Assembly: GCA_900770335.1 (NCBI GenBank)
Contig: CAAGKD010000037.1
Coordinates: 1-56,874, forward strand
Origin: an uncultured Sutterella sp.
GTDB lineage: Bacteria > Pseudomonadota > Gammaproteobacteria > Burkholderiales > Burkholderiaceae_F
DNA length: 56,874 nucleotides
Direction of reading: 5' to 3'
Shown here: one piece after another, positions 53,220-56,874 of the stretch
Layout: each line of letters starts with the position of its first letter
Numbering within the stretch: position 1 is the first letter of the stretch
Translations under genes and position numbers: made by a program
The notes under the pieces: model-generated
What the model was told of the DNA's origin: nothing
The model's input: the letters and a program-made list of their open reading frames with translations, nothing else
Database searches by the model: none

Positions 53220-55301
53220 TCAGCCTCCGATCCGGCCGAGCGTCACGCCCTTGACGTCCGCCTCCGCGCGGCCGTCCGAGAAGAGAATCGAGATCCGCTC
53301 GCCGGGGGCGAGCTCGCCGGCCCGCATGACCGGGTCGCCCGCGCCGCTCCCGCGCACGACGCGGACGTAGCCCGCGCGCAGCGGCCGGTCGGGATCTGCG
53401 AGGGCGAGCGCCGCCGCGGCCTGGCCGAGCCGGCGTTCGGCGGCAAGGACGAGCCTTCCGGGATCTCCGAGCGCCCGAGCCTCGCGGCTGAGCGCATCGC
53501 CGAAGCGCTCCAGGCGCCGGAGGAGCTCCAGCTCAAGACGCTCGGCGGGCCGACCGAGGCGCTCCTCGCGCCGGCGCTGTTCGAGCTGTGCGACGGCGAG
53601 CATATGCTCCCCGGCGGCGATGCGACGCTGCTCATGGGCCGCGAGGGCTCCTTCGGGGGCCGCAAGGAACCCCGCCACACGGCGCACGCGGTCAAGCCTT
53701 CCGGCAAGGATCCGGTCGGGTGACGAAAGAAGGGCCGCAACGCGGTCCATGCGTGCCTCCATTGCGCGCAGGCGGCTCCAGGGATCCGGCATCGCCAGCT
53801 CGGCGCGGTCGAACCGCTCCTCGGCATGGCGCTGCGTGCGCTCGAGCGTCGTCTCGAGCGTTGCGCGGAGCTTCTCGAGGCGCTTCATCCAATGCGCGGC
53901 GTCCGCCCCGATCGACTCGGCGGCGGCCGTCGGCGTCGAGGCGCGCAGGTCCGCGACGAAATCCGCGATCGTGACGTCCGTCTCGTGGCCGATGCCGCTG
54001 ATGACGGGCGTCGCCATCGCGAAGATCGCCCGGGCGACGCGCTCGTCGTTGAAGGCCTGAAGGTCCTCATAGGCGCCACCCCCGCGCACGAGGAGGACGA
54101 CGTCCGCGCCGCTCGCGTCGGCCGCGCGCAGCGCGGCGACGATTCTCTGAGGCGCCTCGCCGCCCTGCACGAGGGTCTCGGCGTGCAGCACCCGCACCCA
54201 GGGCGTGCGGCGCTCAAGCGTTCTCAGCACGTCGCCGCAGGCCGCCGCGGACGCGCTCGTCACGAGCGCGACGCTCCGCACGAAGGTCGGAAGGGACTTC
54301 TTGCTCTCGGCCGCGAAGAGCCCCTCGCGCTCGAGCTTCGCGCGAAGCCTGAGAAACGCCTCATGAAGGCTCCCCGCCCCGGCCGGGCGCCAGCCGGTCA
54401 CGACGAGCTGCAGCTTTCCCCTCGGCGCATAGACGTCGGGCGACCCCGTGACCTCGATGCGCTCTCCGATCTCAAAAAGCTCCTGCTTCGCAGTCCGGGA
54501 GCCGAATCCTCCGAATCCGCGCGACCCGCTCCTTGCCCGCGCGCCGCCGAAGAGCACGCACTCGAGGAGCCCCCGCTCGTCCTTGATGCTGAAGTACGCG
54601 TGCCCGGCCGAGGAGACCGTCACGGCCGCGACCTCGCCCGAGACCCAGACCCCTGCGAGAACGCCCGAAACGGCGCCCCGCAGGCGCTCGACCGCATCAG
54701 AAACGCCGATGGCCCTGCCGGCGCTCTCCGAGGGGACCGCGTCCGGGCTCTCCGTGAACGAAGTTGCGAAGGCCTCTCCGGCAGGCTCCCGACCGAAAAT
54801 CGGCGCAGGCCCGGCCTCAACGGATCTGAAGGGCCGGGAAGGCCGGCCGGGGCGGTTCGGCCGATCCGACTGATCCGGCGGCCGTCTTCCGAAGACCGCC
54901 TCCGGCCGAAGATCGTCCCGCGAAGCGGGCGCGATCCATGAAGCGGTCCTCGCCGGCCTCGAGCCCTCAAAGGGGGGGAGGCTTCCGCCCGCGGCCATGT
55001 CCATGATCGAGGGGGCGAAGCGCCGGGAGGCGAATGCCGAAGAAGAGGGCGGTTGAGCGGATCTTGAGGGCTGCGGCGGAAAGGCGAAGGTCTGCGCTCC
55101 AGCCCCGCGGGATCCGCGGGAGCCGTCCGAAGGCGACGTCCCGGCCCGGCTGCGCTCCTTCGCCGCCGCTGGCTTCGCCTTGTCCGCGCGCGACGCCTGC
55201 GCGCGCTTCGAGAAGCTCGTCACGGCCTCCGCCTCGGCGAAGAGCGCGTCATCAAACCCTGCAAAGGGCTCAAATTCATCGGAATCATCTAACGGCGGCA
55301 T
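53220..55301 (-). CDS. xseA: Exodeoxyribonuclease VII large subunit
   Basis: XseA with XseB degrades single-stranded DNA in both directions. The 693-residue product has the N-terminal OB-fold (about 198-310; AVSGVLAGVWVSGEVAAV and HAYFSIKDERGLLECVLFGG), the catalytic core with VALVTSASAAACGDVLRTLERR and VLLVRGGGAYEDLQAFND, then GIGHETDVTIADFVADLRASTPTAAAE (in parts), and the long coiled coil. The family norm is about 450 residues; here the first 197 residues (from MPPLDDSDEF) are an added disordered segment rich in Ala, Ser, Pro and Arg. I start it at 55301. No xseB is adjacent. Confidence 0.93.
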   Translation of the reverse strand: MPPLDDSDEFEPFAGFDDALFAEAEAVTSFSKRAQASRADKAKPAAAKERSRAGTSPSDGSRGSRGAGAQTFAFPPQPSRSAQPPSSSAFASRRFAPSIMDMAAGGSLPPFEGSRPARTASWIAPASRDDLRPEAVFGRRPPDQSDRPNRPGRPSRPFRSVEAGPAPIFGREPAGEAFATSFTESPDAVPSESAGRAIGVSDAVERLRGAVSGVLAGVWVSGEVAAVTVSSAGHAYFSIKDERGLLECVLFGGARARSGSRGFGGFGSRTAKQELFEIGERIEVTGSPDVYAPRGKLQLVVTGWRPAGAGSLHEAFLRLRAKLEREGLFAAESKKSLPTFVRSVALVTSASAAACGDVLRTLERRTPWVRVLHAETLVQGGEAPQRIVAALRAADASGADVVLLVRGGGAYEDLQAFNDERVARAIFAMATPVISGIGHETDVTIADFVADLRASTPTAAAESIGADAAHWMKRLEKLRATLETTLERTQRHAEERFDRAELAMPDPWSRLRAMEARMDRVAALLSSPDRILAGRLDRVRRVAGFLAAPEGALAAHEQRRIAAGEHMLAVAQLEQRRREERLGRPAERLELELLRRLERFGDALSREARALGDPGRLVLAAERRLGQAAAALALADPDRPLRAGYVRVVRGSGAGDPVMRAGELAPGERISILFSDGRAEADVKGVTLGRIGG

Positions 55302-55949
55302 GTCGTGAGCTCTCAAAGAATTAACCCGGAGCGCTCCTGCAAACGCCCCGCCACCGCGGATTATCGCAAGCCGCTCGCCGAAGGACTTTCTCGCGTTGCC
55401 GTTGCCAGCCGGACCGGGCCGCGTCGGCCGGAGGCCCGCGAGAAACCCGCAGCCATGCTGCGCGAGGCGCTTCCGAAATGCTTCCGAAGCGCCTCCGAAC
55501 GCCCCGGCCTGTGGACAACCCGTGGATTGCCTATTTTTTAGGCATTGCGAAATTTTATAGCAGCAATAGGTAATTGCCCCTATTCTCCCGAAGTTGTCCA
55601 CATGGCTGTCCACGGAAGCGGAGGAAAACTTCATCGCAAGCTTGTCCGCCATTTGTCCACAGACGCCTTCCGCATGATCCTCCCCGGGAAGAGGCTTGCG
55701 CGGGGAGGATCATTTCGAAGGGCCTTGCGTTGCGAAGCGCTTACTTACACAAGCGAAAAGCGGATTCAAGACCGGATCATTCCGAGGATCAGGCGGCCGG
55801 GGCCCGTCGCCGTCCGAAGGGGCTCCCCGTGATCAGCGGGAAAGTTGTCCACAGGTTCTTCATCGCCTCCCGCTCCGACTCATCGCGGCGCTATTCTTCG
55901 CGAACCATTCCCATTTTCAACCTCTCTCCCCGAACAGCGAACCTTCATC
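55302..55949. other. 648-bp intergenic region with a cluster of DnaA-box-like 9-mers and an AT-rich patch
   Basis: No ORF is supported. Four exact copies of TTGTCCACA (one mismatch to the DnaA consensus TTATCCACA) lie at 55510-55518 (minus), 55594-55602, 55653-55661 and 55845-55853 (plus). Between the first two is a stretch (55525-55592) that is unusually AT-rich for this chromosome, with TGCCTA/TAGGCA and AATAGG/CCTATT inverted repeats. A 12-bp dyad lies at 55674-55713. The genes on both sides point away from it. It could be a replication origin, a DnaA-titration site or a DnaA-regulated promoter. Confidence 0.6.
55674..55713. repeat. Perfect 12-bp inverted repeat within the DnaA-box cluster
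   Basis: ATGATCCTCCCC, 16-nt spacer, GGGGAGGATCAT. It follows no gene end, so it is less likely a terminator and more likely a structural or binding element. Confidence 0.7.
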
Positions 55950-56621
55950 ATGCAGGACTGCGAACACTTCCGTCCCGTCGCGGCCGACCGCGTCTTCCGC
56001 CTCTTCAACTACGGCGGCGTCTACCTCTTCGGCGGCGCCGAAGCCCGGTTCCCAGACTTCGAGGGGCTTGAGGGCTGGGACGCGGACCTGATGCCGATCC
56101 AGTGGGCCTCGCCCTGCGCGCTCAACCGCGTCGCGGTGATGGCCGCGCACGGGCACTACACGACCGGGCTCGTCGAGCGCACCGGAGTCTTCAGCCTGAT
56201 CGTTCCGTCGCCCGCGATCGTGCAGCAGGTCGTCCGGCTCGGCGTCACTTCGAAAGCCCGGCTCCCCGCGAAGCTCGAGGAGAGCAGGATCGAGCTCCGC
56301 ATGCTCGAGGAACACGGCGTTCCGACGGTCGAGGGAGCCCTCGCCTGCGCGGTCTTCCGGCTGATTCCTGAGGCCGAGACGGTGCAGAAGGCCTGCGGGC
56401 TGATCGTGGGCGAATGCGTCGCCGCCTGGGCCGACGAGCGAAGCTTCGCGGGCGAGCGGTGGCTCACGCCCGAGGAGAGCGCTCCGGAGCAGCGGCCGCT
56501 CTTTTACTCCGCGGGCGGCGACTGGTACGTCGAGGCTGCCCGCGCGCAGCTCGTCGTGACGGGCGAGCGCCATCCGAGGGCGAGAAAGGGCGAGCCCGGG
56601 TACGCGGCCGCAAATCAATGA
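55950..56621 (+). CDS. Flavin reductase-like domain protein
   Basis: A 223-residue protein of the DIM6/NTAB flavin reductase-like family, which bind FMN and often pair with a monooxygenase. The FMN-binding pattern is visible in PIQWASPCALNRVAVMAAHGHYTTGLVE (in two parts) and the following VFSLIVPSPAIVQQVVRLGV, where the family has an F-x-V-N-x-P-type strand. The start at 55950 is the first Met before the domain, with no strong Shine-Dalgarno. No oxygenase gene is adjacent, so the reductant and partner are unknown. Confidence 0.75.
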   Translation: MQDCEHFRPVAADRVFRLFNYGGVYLFGGAEARFPDFEGLEGWDADLMPIQWASPCALNRVAVMAAHGHYTTGLVERTGVFSLIVPSPAIVQQVVRLGVTSKARLPAKLEESRIELRMLEEHGVPTVEGALACAVFRLIPEAETVQKACGLIVGECVAAWADERSFAGERWLTPEESAPEQRPLFYSAGGDWYVEAARAQLVVTGERHPRARKGEPGYAAANQ

Positions 56622-56707
56622 CTTCAACCTTCCTGATGTGTCTTCGGCTTCAGGGCGAGCGCAGATTCGTCCGGCGTCCTCCCCCGATTTTATTTGTAAT
56701 AATTTGC

Positions 56708-56736
56708 TTGAAAATTACACACTATCATGATATACT
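56708..56736 (+). promoter_or_regulatory. Near-consensus sigma-70 promoter for the gene at the right edge
   Basis: TTGAAA (56708-56713), 17-nt spacer, TATACT (56731-56736). Transcription would start near 56743, about 17 nt before the ATG. This is the best sigma-70 match I saw in the window, in an AT-rich stretch. Confidence 0.7.
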
Positions 56737-56759
56737 TTAAATAGTGGGATGCATTCCAA

Positions 56760-56874
56760 ATGCAAAAACACAACACTTCGCGACTCTATCGTGTCTCAGA
56801 AATTGACTCCGAGAAGCTGAGCTTCGAGCTCACATCGGACCAGCGAGCCCGTGTGCCTCAAGGGGAGAAGATCA
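56760..56874 (+). CDS. Unknown protein, N-terminal fragment (runs off the right edge)
   Basis: The frame from ATG 56760 stays open to the edge and encodes 38 residues starting MQKHNTSRLYRVSEIDSEKL and continuing SFELTSDQRARVPQGEKI. An ATG at 56749 is out of frame and soon stops. I do not recognise the family. The near-consensus promoter and very short leader directly upstream support expression. Codon use is less GC-biased than in the neighbours, which could mean recent acquisition. Confidence 0.6.
   Translation, partial: MQKHNTSRLYRVSEIDSEKLSFELTSDQRARVPQGEKI

Overview
The window is GC-rich, gene-dense bacterial chromosome. Gene orders and protein signatures point to Betaproteobacteria, Burkholderiales, most likely a Sutterella-type gut anaerobe (family Sutterellaceae). 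The supporting signs are tsaB-rimI-uracil-DNA glycosylase, rpsU-yqeY-dnaG-rpoD, an OmpR/EnvZ (RisA/RisS-like) pair, a GNPorin_4-type porin, a periplasmic arylsulfate sulfotransferase and a Tat-exported TorA/DorA-type molybdoenzyme. The genus is an inference; no rRNA gene is present.

Layout. 0-3.4 kb: tRNA t6A/ribosome modification cluster, a type IV prepilin gene interrupted by an in-frame TAG, and a small secreted protein. 3.8-6.2 kb: two-component system. 6.3-8.8 kb: orphan AbrB-type regulator and an SLC13/DASS carrier. 8.9-12.9 kb: DEAD-box helicase, a CAU-anticodon tRNA, and a threonine aldolase/LysR divergent pair with an LTTR-type dyad between them. 12.9-14.7 kb: a three-gene unit of phosphoribosyltransferase, luxS and mtnN that would recycle S-adenosylhomocysteine and salvage its adenine, but luxS carries a frameshift. 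14.9-25.3 kb: the macromolecular-synthesis region rpsU, yqeY, dnaG, rpoD, followed by a second, divergent rpoD-type gene in tandem. 25.5-31.7 kb: tsaD, a LysR regulator, porin, arylsulfate sulfotransferase, rpmB-rpmG. 32-44 kb: housekeeping genes (ispH, ybaK, purN-rsmB, ribF, ileS-lspA, a lipoprotein, coaBC-dut). 44.3-56.9 kb: molybdoenzyme, two accessory genes (DUF2199 and pRiA4b ORF-3 types), gpsA followed by a broken OpgB-like phosphoglycerol transferase, an AEC carrier, sodB, xseA, a 650-bp gap rich in DnaA-box-like 9-mers, a flavin reductase-like gene and the start of an unknown gene.

Main points for follow-up: (1) two RpoD-family sigma factors in tandem downstream of dnaG; (2) four exact TTGTCCACA 9-mers around an AT-rich patch at 55.5-55.85 kb, an origin-like or DnaA-titration-like locus away from dnaA; (3) two genes interrupted by an in-frame TAG with coding-quality sequence beyond it, and two frameshifts (luxS, OpgB-like), which could be decay, recoding or sequence error; (4) a molybdoenzyme whose best-placed start codon is ATA; (5) two decayed copies of the AAA-ATPase-like/PD-(D/E)XK family; (6) long disordered Ala/Lys/Pro-rich extensions on DnaG, both sigma factors and XseA.

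All calls come from reading the sequence and the conceptual translations; no database search or computed statistic was available.
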